From positions 47,127 through 71,648 of the forward strand of contig CAJUEK010000008.1 in NCBI GenBank assembly GCA_910585445.1: a DNA stretch of 24,522 bases. The letters run 5' to 3'. The translations under genes were made by a program, and so were the position numbers. Shown here piece by piece: positions 15,946 to 24,498 of this stretch. The stretch's first letter is position 1, and each line of letters starts with the position of its first letter. The notes beneath the pieces were generated by a model. The model saw only the letters and a program-made list of their open reading frames with translations, made no database searches and was not told the DNA's origin. The stretch comes from an uncultured Bacteroidales bacterium (GTDB lineage: Bacteria; Bacteroidota; Bacteroidia; Bacteroidales; UBA932).

Positions 15946-18459
15946 ATGAAGAGACATTTTATATATGCATTTTTGTGCTGCTCATTTATGGCAGTGGCCG
16001 GCATCGGAGCAGGTGCGGCGGACTTCTCCCGGTCTGAAACCGGGAACGGCTCCCGGGAGGTACATGTCATTTCCGGGGAAGATGAAGCCAGGGCGGCCGA
16101 AATTGTCGGCCGGATGACCCTTGAGGAGAAAATTTCCTACATCAGCGGTCTGAAGTCATTTTATATCCGTGCCGTTCCGAGGCTCGGGATTCCGGAGATA
16201 AGGATGGCGGACGGGCCGTGCGGTGTGCGCAACAATACTGAAAGCACATTGTATCCTTGCGGCATCTGTTCGGCAGCGTCATGGAACCGCGGGGCTGTAG
16301 AGCGTCTCGGACATGGACTTGGAATGGATGCCCGTGCAAGGGGAGTCGATATAATGCTCGGCCCGGGAGTCAACATCTACCGCGCTCCTATGTGCGGCAG
16401 GAACTATGAATATTTCGGAGAAGATCCGTATCTTTCAGGTGAGACTGCCAAGCATTATATCATAGGAATGCAGGAGGAGGGCGTAATGGCGACCGTGAAG
16501 CATTTTGCAGCCAATAACCAGGAATACGCCCGCCACAGTGTCAGCTCGGATGTGGACGAAAGGACTCTTAATGAAATCTATTTCCCTCCTTTCCGCAAGG
16601 CTGTCCGGGAGGCCGGTGTCGGGGCTGTGATGGACAGCTACAATCCGGTGAACGGGGTGCATGCCACTGAGAACAGATGGATGAACGTGGATGTGCTCAG
16701 GGACAGGTGGGGTTTCCGCGGTATCGTCATGTCGGACTGGACTTCCACTTATTCCACTGCCGGAATCGCAAACGGAGGACTTGACCTTGAGATGCCGAAA
16801 GGGGTGTTCTTTACTGAAGAGAGGCTCAAGGCTGCGATAGACAGCGGCATCGTGCGCGAAGAGGACATAGACCTTAAAGTGCAGCATATCCTGCAGACAT
16901 TGATTTCGTTCGGCATGCTTGACGGTCCACGTGGCGCTGACACATCCATTGACGAAGATTGCGAATATTCACGTGAGGCTGCTCTTGCCGTGGCCCGCGA
17001 GGGAATCGTGCTTCTTAAGAATGACGGCGGAAATCTGCCTTTGAAAAAAGGGCGGGTGCTTGTCATGGGACCGAATGCCGACCGTGTGGCTACAGGCGGG
17101 GGAAGCGGTTTCGTGACTCCTATCAGGGCCGTGTCCGCATATCAAGGACTTGCCGCTGCCAAGGGGGCGAAAAATGTTGCCCTGCTTTCTGACGGGATGC
17201 TTTATGAGGACATTTCATCCGAGATATTTGCTGACGAGGGCATGACGGAAAAAGGGTTCAGAGGTACTTATTGGCCTGTTTTGGGATTCAAGGGAGAGCC
17301 TGTCATGTCACGCATAGACAAAAATGTAAGCTTTTTCTGGAAATACGGTTCTCCTGCAAAGGGAATCCCGGATGACAAATTCTCTGTGGCATGGGAAGGT
17401 GTCTATAAGGCTGAAAAGGATGGTGTCGTGCGCTTTTTGATGAGCGGGGATGACGGATACCGCCTTTTTGTTGACGGTGTTCTGCTCGGAGGCGACTGGG
17501 GCAATCATTCCCTTTCTTCAAGGTCCGCCTTTCTTGATGTCGAGTCTGGCAGGAAATATAAGATAAGGTTTGAGTATTTCGACAATGCCGGAGAGGCTAC
17601 GGTAAGCCTTCAGGCCGGAATCATGAATGAGAAACTACTTGAAGAAAGTCTTTCGGGGGCTTCCCATGTGGTGTTTTGCGCAGGTTTCGACAGCAACAGC
17701 GAGGGTGAGGGCTTTGACAGGAGTTTTTCGCTTCCTGCTGAGCAGAAAAGGCTTATAAACCGTGTCGCTTCATCACACGGGAATGTGACTGTAGTGGTGA
17801 ATGCCGGCGGAGGTGTGGATTTTCGCGGATGGTCTGAAAATGTCAGGTCGGTACTTATGGCATGGTATCCTGGCCAGGAAGGGGGAACAGCCCTTGCCGA
17901 GATTCTTACGGGCAAGGTTTCTCCGAGCGGCAAGCTTCCTATTTCCATCGAGAAGAGCTGGGATGACAATCCTGTGCGCCACAGCTATTATGAGAATGCC
18001 AAGCAGTCAAGGCATGTCGAATATAATGAGGGCATATTCGTGGGTTACCGCGGGTACGACCGCAGCGGAATAGCCCCTGAGTATCCGTTCGGATATGGCT
18101 TGTCCTACAGCACTTTTGAATATTCCGGAATGTCAGTCAGGAATCTTGGGGACGGGAGAGTCCTTGTGGAGATTGACGTGAGGAATTCCGGCAAGACGGA
18201 TGCTTCGGAAGTCGTGCAGGTCTATGTGCGGGATTGTGAATCGTCTGTGAAAAGGCCTGCCAAGGAACTCAAGGGATATGAAAAGGTATTTCTGCGCAAG
18301 GGTGAGACAAGGCGTGTCAGCGTGGTTCTTGAAAAGGATGCATTTGCCTTCTATGATGTTGATATTCATGACTTCCGCGTTGAACCGGGCGATTTCATGA
18401 TTTTGGCCGGAGGCTCTTCTGCCGACCTGCCTTTGTCTTCGGTGATTCATATTGATTGA
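15946..18459 (+). CDS. Glycoside hydrolase family 3, beta-glucosidase type, with PA14 insertion
   Basis: This is an 837-residue exported enzyme with an ordinary signal peptide ending near AGAA (residue 25) and no lipobox, so it is probably periplasmic. In order: a GH3 (beta/alpha)8 domain, about 45-330, with RMADGPCGVR, KHFAANNQE and the nucleophile Asp264 in VMSDWTS; the start of the alpha/beta sandwich domain; a PA14 insertion, about 438-560 (FRGTYW, FLMSGDDGYRLFVDG); the rest of the sandwich domain with EGFDRSFSLP, whose Glu588 aligns with the acid/base of PA14-type GH3 enzymes such as the Kluyveromyces enzyme; and a fibronectin III-like end, about 720-830. The PA14 domain in this class limits access to terminal sugars, so an exo-acting beta-glycosidase is likely. 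The sugar specificity is not certain. It follows a leader with its own candidate promoter. Confidence 0.94.
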   Translation: MKRHFIYAFLCCSFMAVAGIGAGAADFSRSETGNGSREVHVISGEDEARAAEIVGRMTLEEKISYISGLKSFYIRAVPRLGIPEIRMADGPCGVRNNTESTLYPCGICSAASWNRGAVERLGHGLGMDARARGVDIMLGPGVNIYRAPMCGRNYEYFGEDPYLSGETAKHYIIGMQEEGVMATVKHFAANNQEYARHSVSSDVDERTLNEIYFPPFRKAVREAGVGAVMDSYNPVNGVHATENRWMNVDVLRDRWGFRGIVMSDWTSTYSTAGIANGGLDLEMPKGVFFTEERLKAAIDSGIVREEDIDLKVQHILQTLISFGMLDGPRGADTSIDEDCEYSREAALAVAREGIVLLKNDGGNLPLKKGRVLVMGPNADRVATGGGSGFVTPIRAVSAYQGLAAAKGAKNVALLSDGMLYEDISSEIFADEGMTEKGFRGTYWPVLGFKGEPVMSRIDKNVSFFWKYGSPAKGIPDDKFSVAWEGVYKAEKDGVVRFLMSGDDGYRLFVDGVLLGGDWGNHSLSSRSAFLDVESGRKYKIRFEYFDNAGEATVSLQAGIMNEKLLEESLSGASHVVFCAGFDSNSEGEGFDRSFSLPAEQKRLINRVASSHGNVTVVVNAGGGVDFRGWSENVRSVLMAWYPGQEGGTALAEILTGKVSPSGKLPISIEKSWDDNPVRHSYYENAKQSRHVEYNEGIFVGYRGYDRSGIAPEYPFGYGLSYSTFEYSGMSVRNLGDGRVLVEIDVRNSGKTDASEVVQVYVRDCESSVKRPAKELKGYEKVFLRKGETRRVSVVLEKDAFAFYDVDIHDFRVEPGDFMILAGGSSADLPLSSVIHID

Positions 18460-18484
18460 TTTTATCTGAAAAGGAACGGTGTTT

Positions 18485-21400
18485 ATGAGGGACAGGACAA
18501 TATTGGCGGTGCTGCTTTTCTTTCTGTGCGGGGCAGTTGCCTTTGCCCAGGGGATTCTTGTGGAGGCTGAGAGTTTCCGTGAGAAGGGAGGATGGGCCGT
18601 TGACCAGCAGTTTATGGATAAGATGGGTTCCCCGTATCTGATTGCCCACGGGCTCGGGGTGCCTGTGGCTGATGCGGTAACATCGGTAAGCATACCTTCG
18701 AAAGGGACCTGGCATGTCTATGTGAGGACTTACAACTGGACGTCTCCATGGACTTCGCAAGATGGGCCGGGAATATTTGCGGTGAAGATTGGCGGCATGA
18801 AACTGGAGAATGAGCTTGGCGGGACCGGTGACGGCTGGATGTGGCAGTATGCCGGAAAGGCAAGGCTTCCGGAAGGGGAGGCCGTGTTGTCCTTGTGTGA
18901 CCTGACGGGCTTTGACGGCAGGTGTGATGCGCTGTTCCTTACCAGGGACCGCCATGCGGAACTGCCTGACGGTGGGGATGCTCTCCGTTCTTTCAGACGT
19001 TCCGTGTCGGGATGTCCTGCCCCGGATTCAAAGAAATATGATTTTGTTGTCGTAGGTGGAGGAATCGCCGGTATGTGTGCCGCTGCAGCCGCTTCCCGCA
19101 ACGGTCTGGAGGTGGCGCTTGTGAACGACCGTCCGGTGCTCGGTGGCAACAACAGTTCGGAGGTGCGCGTGCATCTTGGAGGTTATGCGGAAGTCGGTCC
19201 TAATGAGGGACTTGGCCGCATGATACGTGAATTTGGCCATACTAAGGCCGGTAATGCCAAGCCTGCGGAATATTACGAGGACGGCAGGAAACAGGATTTC
19301 ATTGACGCCGAGGATGGAATCACGCTTTATCCGAATTACAGGGCTGTGGAAGTGAGGATGGACGGCCACAGGATAGAAGCTGTGCTGATACGCCATATCA
19401 TGACGGGAGAAGAGCATTGGCTTGAGGCTCCGCTTTTCTCGGACTGCACAGGAGACGGGAGCATAGGCTTTCTTGCCGGTGCGGATTTCAGGATGGGACG
19501 TGAGGCCCGGAGTGAATACGGTGAGTCGCTTGCCCCTGAAGAGGCTGACGGGATGACCATGGGAGCTTCCATACAATGGTATTCGGAAGATATGGGACAG
19601 CCGGCGTCTTTCCCGGAATTTTCATACGGAGTGCAATTCAATGAGGACAATTGCGAGAAAGTTACAATGGGAGAGTGGAAATGGGAGACCGGAATGAATC
19701 TCGACCAGATTGAGGATGCCGAGAGAATCCGTGACTATGGACTCTTGGTGGTATATTCCAACTGGAGCTTCCTGAAGAATGGTCTGAGGGACAATTCACG
19801 TTGGCGGAATCGCTCGCTCGGATGGGTAGGCTACATTTCCGGCAAGCGTGAGTCACGGCGTCTGATGGGTGATCATGTGCTTTCCCAGAATGACATAGAC
19901 CGTAATATTCCTTATGATGACGCTTCGTTCACTGCCACCTGGGCGATAGACCTGCATTTCCCTGACCCGGCCAATTCGGCGGCATTTCCCGGAAACGAGT
20001 TCAAGGCGGCGACTGTACATAACTGGATTTATCCTTATGCCGTACCTTACAGATGCCTGTATTCCAGGAATATAGACAACCTGTTCATGGCAGGACGCAA
20101 TATAAGCGTTACGCATGTTGCTCTCGGTACAGTGCGTGTTATGCGTACTACTGGCATGATGGGCGAGGTTGTAGGAATGGCCGCTTCAATATGCCGCAGG
20201 AACGGATGTTCTCCGCGCGGGGTATATGAAAGTCATCTTGATGAGCTTAAGGCCATGATGAAGGAAGGAGCCGGCAGGAGAGAAGGACTGAATGACCAGG
20301 ATTTCAATCTTCCGAACAGGCTTCTGGATGCTCCAGCGGCATCCGGATACAGCCGAATGGACGGTGATACTCTTGTAATCGGAAACAGGCTCATTGAGAG
20401 GAAATATCTGTGGAACGGTGGAAATCTGATGACTTGCAGCATATATGACAAGAATACGGGAGTTTTGCGCAAGAGTGTCTCGTTGAGACCTGACTTTTCC
20501 ATTTCTGGCGGCCTGCATGCCGGTACTGGCGCATCATATGTGGCGGAGAATGTTCCTGCCGATGAAATCAGCCCGGCTTTCCACAAGGTTATTGTCAGGT
20601 ATTCATTGGGGGATTTGAATGTTCGCCGTGAGTTCCGTGTATATGCCGATGTGCCTGCCATAGCCTGCGATACATGGCTGAACGGCACTCTGGCCGGCCT
20701 TGCTTCTTCAAAGGAGGTCTCGGCTGCCGACAGGAAGAACATAGAATCTGCAGCAGATATGAAGACAAGGCCTGTTTCCGCTGTGCTTGACCAGCTTGAT
20801 TTTGGCGGGAATCACTGGCATGCGAAGGCTGTGGAGTTCTGGGACGTGACAGACTGGAACAATAATCTTGTCGCCGAGAGGGATGTGCTGTCATACAGGA
20901 AAAGTTCTTACAGGGGCAACCTGCTTTTTGTCAGGGATGGCGTGTCGGGTGACGGTTTCTTTTTTCTGAAGGAAGCTCCGTGCTCTGCAACGCAGCTGGC
21001 ATATCCTGGGGCGGACTTCACGGCAGATTTCGGACATTTCTCAGTTACGGGGCTCGGAATCGTTCCATCTGATGTAAGTCCTTCTGAGTGGACCAAGGTG
21101 TATTCATGTGTCACAGGAGTATTCTCTGACGGTGAGCTTTCTGCGCTGAAGGCCCTGAGGTCGTATCAGAAGCAGCTTAGGAGACATCTTCCCCTCAGGG
21201 ATGAGATGGTCATGATGAACACTTGGGGCGACCGCAGCCAGGATACCAAGGTGAATGAGGGCTTCTGTCTGGAGGAGATAGGGAAAGCAGCCCGTTTGGG
21301 AATGACTCATTTCCAGATAGATGACGGCTGGCAGGCAGGAAAAAGTCCCAATTCGGCCTTGGCTAAAGGTACTTTCAAAAATATACATGACAATCCGGAC

Positions 21401-22354
21401 TATTGGACGCCAGACCCTGTGAAATATCCGCGTGGACTTTCCCCTGTGGTCGAAAAGGGCAGGCAGCTCGGTGTGGAGGTCGGACTTTGGTTCAATCCGA
21501 GCGTGCAGAATGACTTTGAGGACTGGAGGAAAGATGCGGATGTGCTTGTGGGACTTTATGAGAAGTACGGGATACGTGTATTCAAGATAGACGGGCTTGC
21601 AGTGCCTTCGAAAAAGGCGGAGGCCAATCTGCACAGGCTTTTCGGGAATGTCCTGGAGCGTACCGGCAACAATGTCATGTTCAATCTCGATGCTACGGCA
21701 GGACGTCGCGGAGGCTATCACACTTTCTGCGGCTACGGCAACATTTTTCTGGAAAACCGCTATACGGATTGGGGAAATTATTATCCTTATCAGACTTTGC
21801 GCAATGTCTGGATGCTTTCCAAATATGTTCCGGCCGAAAGGATACAGGTCGAGTTCCTGAACAAATGGAGGAATGCGGACAAATATGAGGGCGACCCGTT
21901 TGCGCCGTCAGTTTATGGTTTTGACTATCTGTTCGCCACGGCTATGGCGGGCCAGCCTCTTGCTTGGATGGAGGCTTCCAATCTGCCGGAGGAGGCGTTT
22001 TCTGTCCGCTCTCTTGTGGACAAATACAAGGAGGTGAGTGCTGATTTCCATTCCGGGATGATTTTCCCTGTTGGCGATGAGCCTTCGGGACGTTCATGGA
22101 CAGGTTTCCAGTCGATTGTTGATGAGCTGAGCGGGTATATGCTGATTTACAGGGAAGCTTCGGATTGTGCCGGGCAGTCTGTCAGGACATGGCTGCCGGA
22201 AGGTGCGGAGGTGTCATTTGAGCCGGTCCTTGGGAGCGGAGAGTCTTTTGTGGCTCAGACAGGTGACGGCGGCTCAGTGCGCTTTGCATTGCCTTCGCAG
22301 AACTCGTTTGCGATGTACCGTTACAGGATTATGCGGCCTGCTGGGCGGCGTTAG
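18485..22354 (+). CDS. Fusion of FAD-dependent oxidoreductase and GH36-like alpha-galactosidase
   Basis: One 1289-residue exported protein carries two enzymes. Start 18485 (ATG, with AAGGA upstream) is preferred to GTG 18479. Order: Sec signal peptide ending near AFAQ; a beta-sandwich carbohydrate-binding-like domain, about 24-165 (VEAESFREKGGW, MGSPYLIAHGLG); an FAD_oxidored domain, about 185-565, with dinucleotide motif VVGGGIAG (Gly191, 193, 196), RPVLGGNNSSEVRV, DCTGDGSIGFLAGADF and the closing FAD motif NLFMAGRNISVTHVALGTVRV; a GH36-type N-terminal supersandwich, about 628-890; a melibiase barrel, about 905-1180, with NTWGD, FQIDDGW, nucleophile candidate Asp1036 in VFKIDG and acid/base candidate Asp1095 in RYTDWGN; and a C-terminal beta-sandwich. 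The frame is unbroken and both halves look complete. It lies 25 bases after the GH3 gene. Substrate and electron acceptor are unknown. Confidence 0.9.
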   Translation: MRDRTILAVLLFFLCGAVAFAQGILVEAESFREKGGWAVDQQFMDKMGSPYLIAHGLGVPVADAVTSVSIPSKGTWHVYVRTYNWTSPWTSQDGPGIFAVKIGGMKLENELGGTGDGWMWQYAGKARLPEGEAVLSLCDLTGFDGRCDALFLTRDRHAELPDGGDALRSFRRSVSGCPAPDSKKYDFVVVGGGIAGMCAAAAASRNGLEVALVNDRPVLGGNNSSEVRVHLGGYAEVGPNEGLGRMIREFGHTKAGNAKPAEYYEDGRKQDFIDAEDGITLYPNYRAVEVRMDGHRIEAVLIRHIMTGEEHWLEAPLFSDCTGDGSIGFLAGADFRMGREARSEYGESLAPEEADGMTMGASIQWYSEDMGQPASFPEFSYGVQFNEDNCEKVTMGEWKWETGMNLDQIEDAERIRDYGLLVVYSNWSFLKNGLRDNSRWRNRSLGWVGYISGKRESRRLMGDHVLSQNDIDRNIPYDDASFTATWAIDLHFPDPANSAAFPGNEFKAATVHNWIYPYAVPYRCLYSRNIDNLFMAGRNISVTHVALGTVRVMRTTGMMGEVVGMAASICRRNGCSPRGVYESHLDELKAMMKEGAGRREGLNDQDFNLPNRLLDAPAASGYSRMDGDTLVIGNRLIERKYLWNGGNLMTCSIYDKNTGVLRKSVSLRPDFSISGGLHAGTGASYVAENVPADEISPAFHKVIVRYSLGDLNVRREFRVYADVPAIACDTWLNGTLAGLASSKEVSAADRKNIESAADMKTRPVSAVLDQLDFGGNHWHAKAVEFWDVTDWNNNLVAERDVLSYRKSSYRGNLLFVRDGVSGDGFFFLKEAPCSATQLAYPGADFTADFGHFSVTGLGIVPSDVSPSEWTKVYSCVTGVFSDGELSALKALRSYQKQLRRHLPLRDEMVMMNTWGDRSQDTKVNEGFCLEEIGKAARLGMTHFQIDDGWQAGKSPNSALAKGTFKNIHDNPDYWTPDPVKYPRGLSPVVEKGRQLGVEVGLWFNPSVQNDFEDWRKDADVLVGLYEKYGIRVFKIDGLAVPSKKAEANLHRLFGNVLERTGNNVMFNLDATAGRRGGYHTFCGYGNIFLENRYTDWGNYYPYQTLRNVWMLSKYVPAERIQVEFLNKWRNADKYEGDPFAPSVYGFDYLFATAMAGQPLAWMEASNLPEEAFSVRSLVDKYKEVSADFHSGMIFPVGDEPSGRSWTGFQSIVDELSGYMLIYREASDCAGQSVRTWLPEGAEVSFEPVLGSGESFVAQTGDGGSVRFALPSQNSFAMYRYRIMRPAGRR

Positions 22355-22469
22355 GAGGCTTGGCTGCCGGATGGTGTTCCGTCTGTGCGTGCTTCCGTCT
22401 GGATACGCTCATCCTGGTGTACTTCTGTCTGTGTGCGTAATGCTTTGATTATTAGTGTATTGCTGAAAC

Positions 22470-22516
22470 GCGATTCCCTTGTTTTGGGGAACCGTCTTTG
22501 AGTAAAATGTTGATTT
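22470..22516 (+). repeat. Conserved dyad element, copy 1, upstream of the GH2 gene
   Basis: This 47-base segment matches the copy at 24452-24498 at 35 of 47 positions without gaps. Its core is an imperfect inverted repeat, CGATTCCC then TTGTTTTG then GGGAACCG (one mismatch). It contains TTTG at 22483-22486, which could be a -33 element, and ends with GTAAAA and TTGATTT shared by both copies. It lies 26 bases before the GH2 ATG, in a 187-base gap, so it is a candidate promoter-operator or leader hairpin. The absence of a T-run argues against a terminator. Confidence 0.6.
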
Positions 22517-22541
22517 TTAAACAGTTGTGGTTTACGATAAA

Positions 22542-24386
22542 ATGAGAGTTTTAAAGAACATGTTTCTGAAATGCATGCTTGCGGCTGCGGCGATAGTGAC
22601 GTCGGCGGTTATGGAGGCGGCTCCTTTCATGACAAATGTCTATGGAAGGGACTATGTGCTGCTCAACGGGAAATGGAGCGCTTTCACGGACCTTTATGAC
22701 CAGGGCCGGAAAATGGAGGTTTACAAAAACCGCAAACCGCAGTCAAACGAGGAGTTCTATGAGTATTCGTTTGACGGGGCAATGCGTCTTGATGTGCCCG
22801 GTGACTGGAACTCCCAGTATCCCGAACTTAAATATTACGAAGGTACGATGTGGTATGCCAGGCATTTCGATGCGCCAACCCCCAATTCTTTCCGCAATCA
22901 GGATTCCGAAGCCGCTGCAATTACGGCGACCGGAAGGACATTCTTGTATTTCGGGGCGGTAAGCTACAGGTGCATGGTCTATCTGAACGGCGAACTGATA
23001 GCTTCCCATGAGGGCGGCTTCACTCCTTTTCAGGTGGAAGTTACGGGGCTTCTGAAGGACAAGGATAATTTCCTGTGCCTGGAGGTGAGCAACCGGAGGA
23101 CTCCGGATGCGATTCCTGCCATGAATTTCGACTGGTGGAACTATGGGGGAATAACACGTGACGTTATGCTCGTTTCAGTTCCGCAGGTGTTTGTAGAAGA
23201 TTATTTCATCAGGCTTGACAAAAATGAGCCGGACCTGATACATGCTTCTGTAAAGCTTTCATGCGAAGTTGAGCGGGAGGTCGTCGTGGAGATTCCTGAA
23301 CTTAAGGTACGTCAGGCCATAATGACGGACGCATCCGGTTGCGGTGAAGTGTCGTTCAGGGTGAAAAAACTGAAAAGATGGTCGCCTGACGCCCCTAAGC
23401 TGTATGATGTTTCCGTAAGCGGAGAAACAGACAGGGTCTGCGAGAAAATAGGTTTCAGGAATATCGTGGCCGAGGGCGAGCGGATACTTGTGAATGGTGA
23501 GCCGGTTTTTATGCGCAGTGTTTCGTTCCATGAGGAAATACCCCAGCGGATGGGACGTGCCTTTTCTCAGGCTGACGCCTCTATGCTGCTTTCCGAGGCT
23601 GCCGCGTTAGGCGTGAACATGGTCCGGCTGGCCCACTATCCGCAGAATGAATATACGGTCCGGCTTGCTGAGCAGATGGGCATATTGCTGTGGGAGGAAA
23701 TTCCTGTATGGCAGGGAATCAATTTTACGGATGAGGGTACGCGTGCAAAGGCGCAGACAATGCTGTCCGAGATGATATACCGCGACAGGAACCGCTGTGC
23801 TGTGGGATATTGGGGAGTAGCCAATGAGACAAAGCCTTCTGCCGAGCGCAATGCGTTTCTGGATTCGCTTCTTCATACAGGACGCTCAATTGATGCCACA
23901 AGGCTTTATGTGGCTGCATTTGACCTTGCTTATTTTGAAAAGTCCACGGGACATTTCGAGATGCATGATGACTTTATCTCAAATCTTGACGTGGTTGCCG
24001 TGAACAAATATATGGGCTGGTATCATCCGTGGCCTGTCAATCCGTCAGATGCCGTTTGGGATGTGGCTGCTGGACAGCCGCTCATAATTTCCGAGTTCGG
24101 CGGAGAGGCTCTTTACGGCCAGTCAGGTTCCGATGAAATGGCTGGTTCATGGAGCGAGGACTATCAGGCCCGGCTCTATCGTGACAATTTGGAGATGTTC
24201 CGCCATATCCCGAATCTTGCGGGAGTGTCTCCGTGGGTATTGTTCGATTTCCGGTCGCCATACCGCTTCCATCCTTCGAACCAGGACGGATGGAACCGCA
24301 AGGGACTTGTCTCTGACCGCGGACAGCGCAAGAAGGCGTGGTATATCATGCGTGACTGGTATGCGTCCATATCCCGCGGCGAGTGA
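22542..24386 (+). CDS. Glycoside hydrolase family 2, beta-glucuronidase type
   Basis: This is a 614-residue exported enzyme, close to the length of E. coli beta-glucuronidase. Start 22542 gives a signal peptide, MRVLKNMFLKCML to about VMEAAP; GTG 22527 adds only a polar stretch. In order: sugar-binding jelly roll, about 35-215 (DVPGDWN, MWYARHF, YLNGE); Ig-like domain, about 218-308; barrel to the end. Catalytic acid/base Glu429 is in GVANETKP and nucleophile Glu518 in IISEFGGEA. NKYMGWY (Asn488, Tyr490) parallels the NRYYGWY of known glucuronidases, and Asn585-Arg-Lys587 reproduces the N-x-K motif that reads the uronate carboxylate. A beta-glucuronidase or beta-galacturonidase acting in the periplasm is therefore favoured over beta-galactosidase. 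It has its own upstream element, the dyad copy at 22470-22516. Confidence 0.92.
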   Translation: MRVLKNMFLKCMLAAAAIVTSAVMEAAPFMTNVYGRDYVLLNGKWSAFTDLYDQGRKMEVYKNRKPQSNEEFYEYSFDGAMRLDVPGDWNSQYPELKYYEGTMWYARHFDAPTPNSFRNQDSEAAAITATGRTFLYFGAVSYRCMVYLNGELIASHEGGFTPFQVEVTGLLKDKDNFLCLEVSNRRTPDAIPAMNFDWWNYGGITRDVMLVSVPQVFVEDYFIRLDKNEPDLIHASVKLSCEVEREVVVEIPELKVRQAIMTDASGCGEVSFRVKKLKRWSPDAPKLYDVSVSGETDRVCEKIGFRNIVAEGERILVNGEPVFMRSVSFHEEIPQRMGRAFSQADASMLLSEAAALGVNMVRLAHYPQNEYTVRLAEQMGILLWEEIPVWQGINFTDEGTRAKAQTMLSEMIYRDRNRCAVGYWGVANETKPSAERNAFLDSLLHTGRSIDATRLYVAAFDLAYFEKSTGHFEMHDDFISNLDVVAVNKYMGWYHPWPVNPSDAVWDVAAGQPLIISEFGGEALYGQSGSDEMAGSWSEDYQARLYRDNLEMFRHIPNLAGVSPWVLFDFRSPYRFHPSNQDGWNRKGLVSDRGQRKKAWYIMRDWYASISRGE

Positions 24387-24451
24387 ACGGTATGGGGAGT
24401 GCCTGTCAATCGTGGAGCGTAACTACTTTATCGTCAATTTGTTGTATAAAT

Positions 24452-24498
24452 GCGATTCCCCGTTTTTGGGGCATCGTCAAATTGTAAAACATTGATTT
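24452..24498 (+). repeat. Conserved dyad element, copy 2, downstream of the GH2 gene
   Basis: This is the second copy of the 47-base element, exactly 1982 bases after the first. Its inverted repeat CGATTCCCC then GTTTTT then GGGGCATCG is longer than in copy 1, again with one mismatch, so the dyad is kept although the sequence differs. TTTG at 24465-24468 is conserved, and TATTGTTG at 24505-24512 resembles a -7 box. The remaining sequence to the window end holds no gene. By analogy with copy 1, a gene would start around or just after the window edge. Confidence 0.6.

Noticed and set aside
18479..18481. GTG as start of the FAD-GH36 protein, and GTG 22527 as start of the GH2
   Set aside because: ATG codons at 18485 and 22542 give cleaner signal peptides, and 18485 has an AAGGA site upstream. 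The GTG extensions add only a few polar or unrelated residues.
21104..21721. 205-codon open frame on the minus strand inside the FAD-GH36 gene
   Set aside because: It is antisense to a conserved GH36 barrel, has no recognisable domain, signal or leader, and is explained by the base composition of the coding strand. The same applies to the other long minus-strand frames, such as 9035-9598, 18133-18693 and 6274-6795.
22470..24498. The two dyad elements as recombination sites that would excise or invert the GH2 gene
   Set aside because: The copies are in direct orientation, only about three quarters identical over 47 bases, and no recombinase gene is present. A shared regulatory role fits better.
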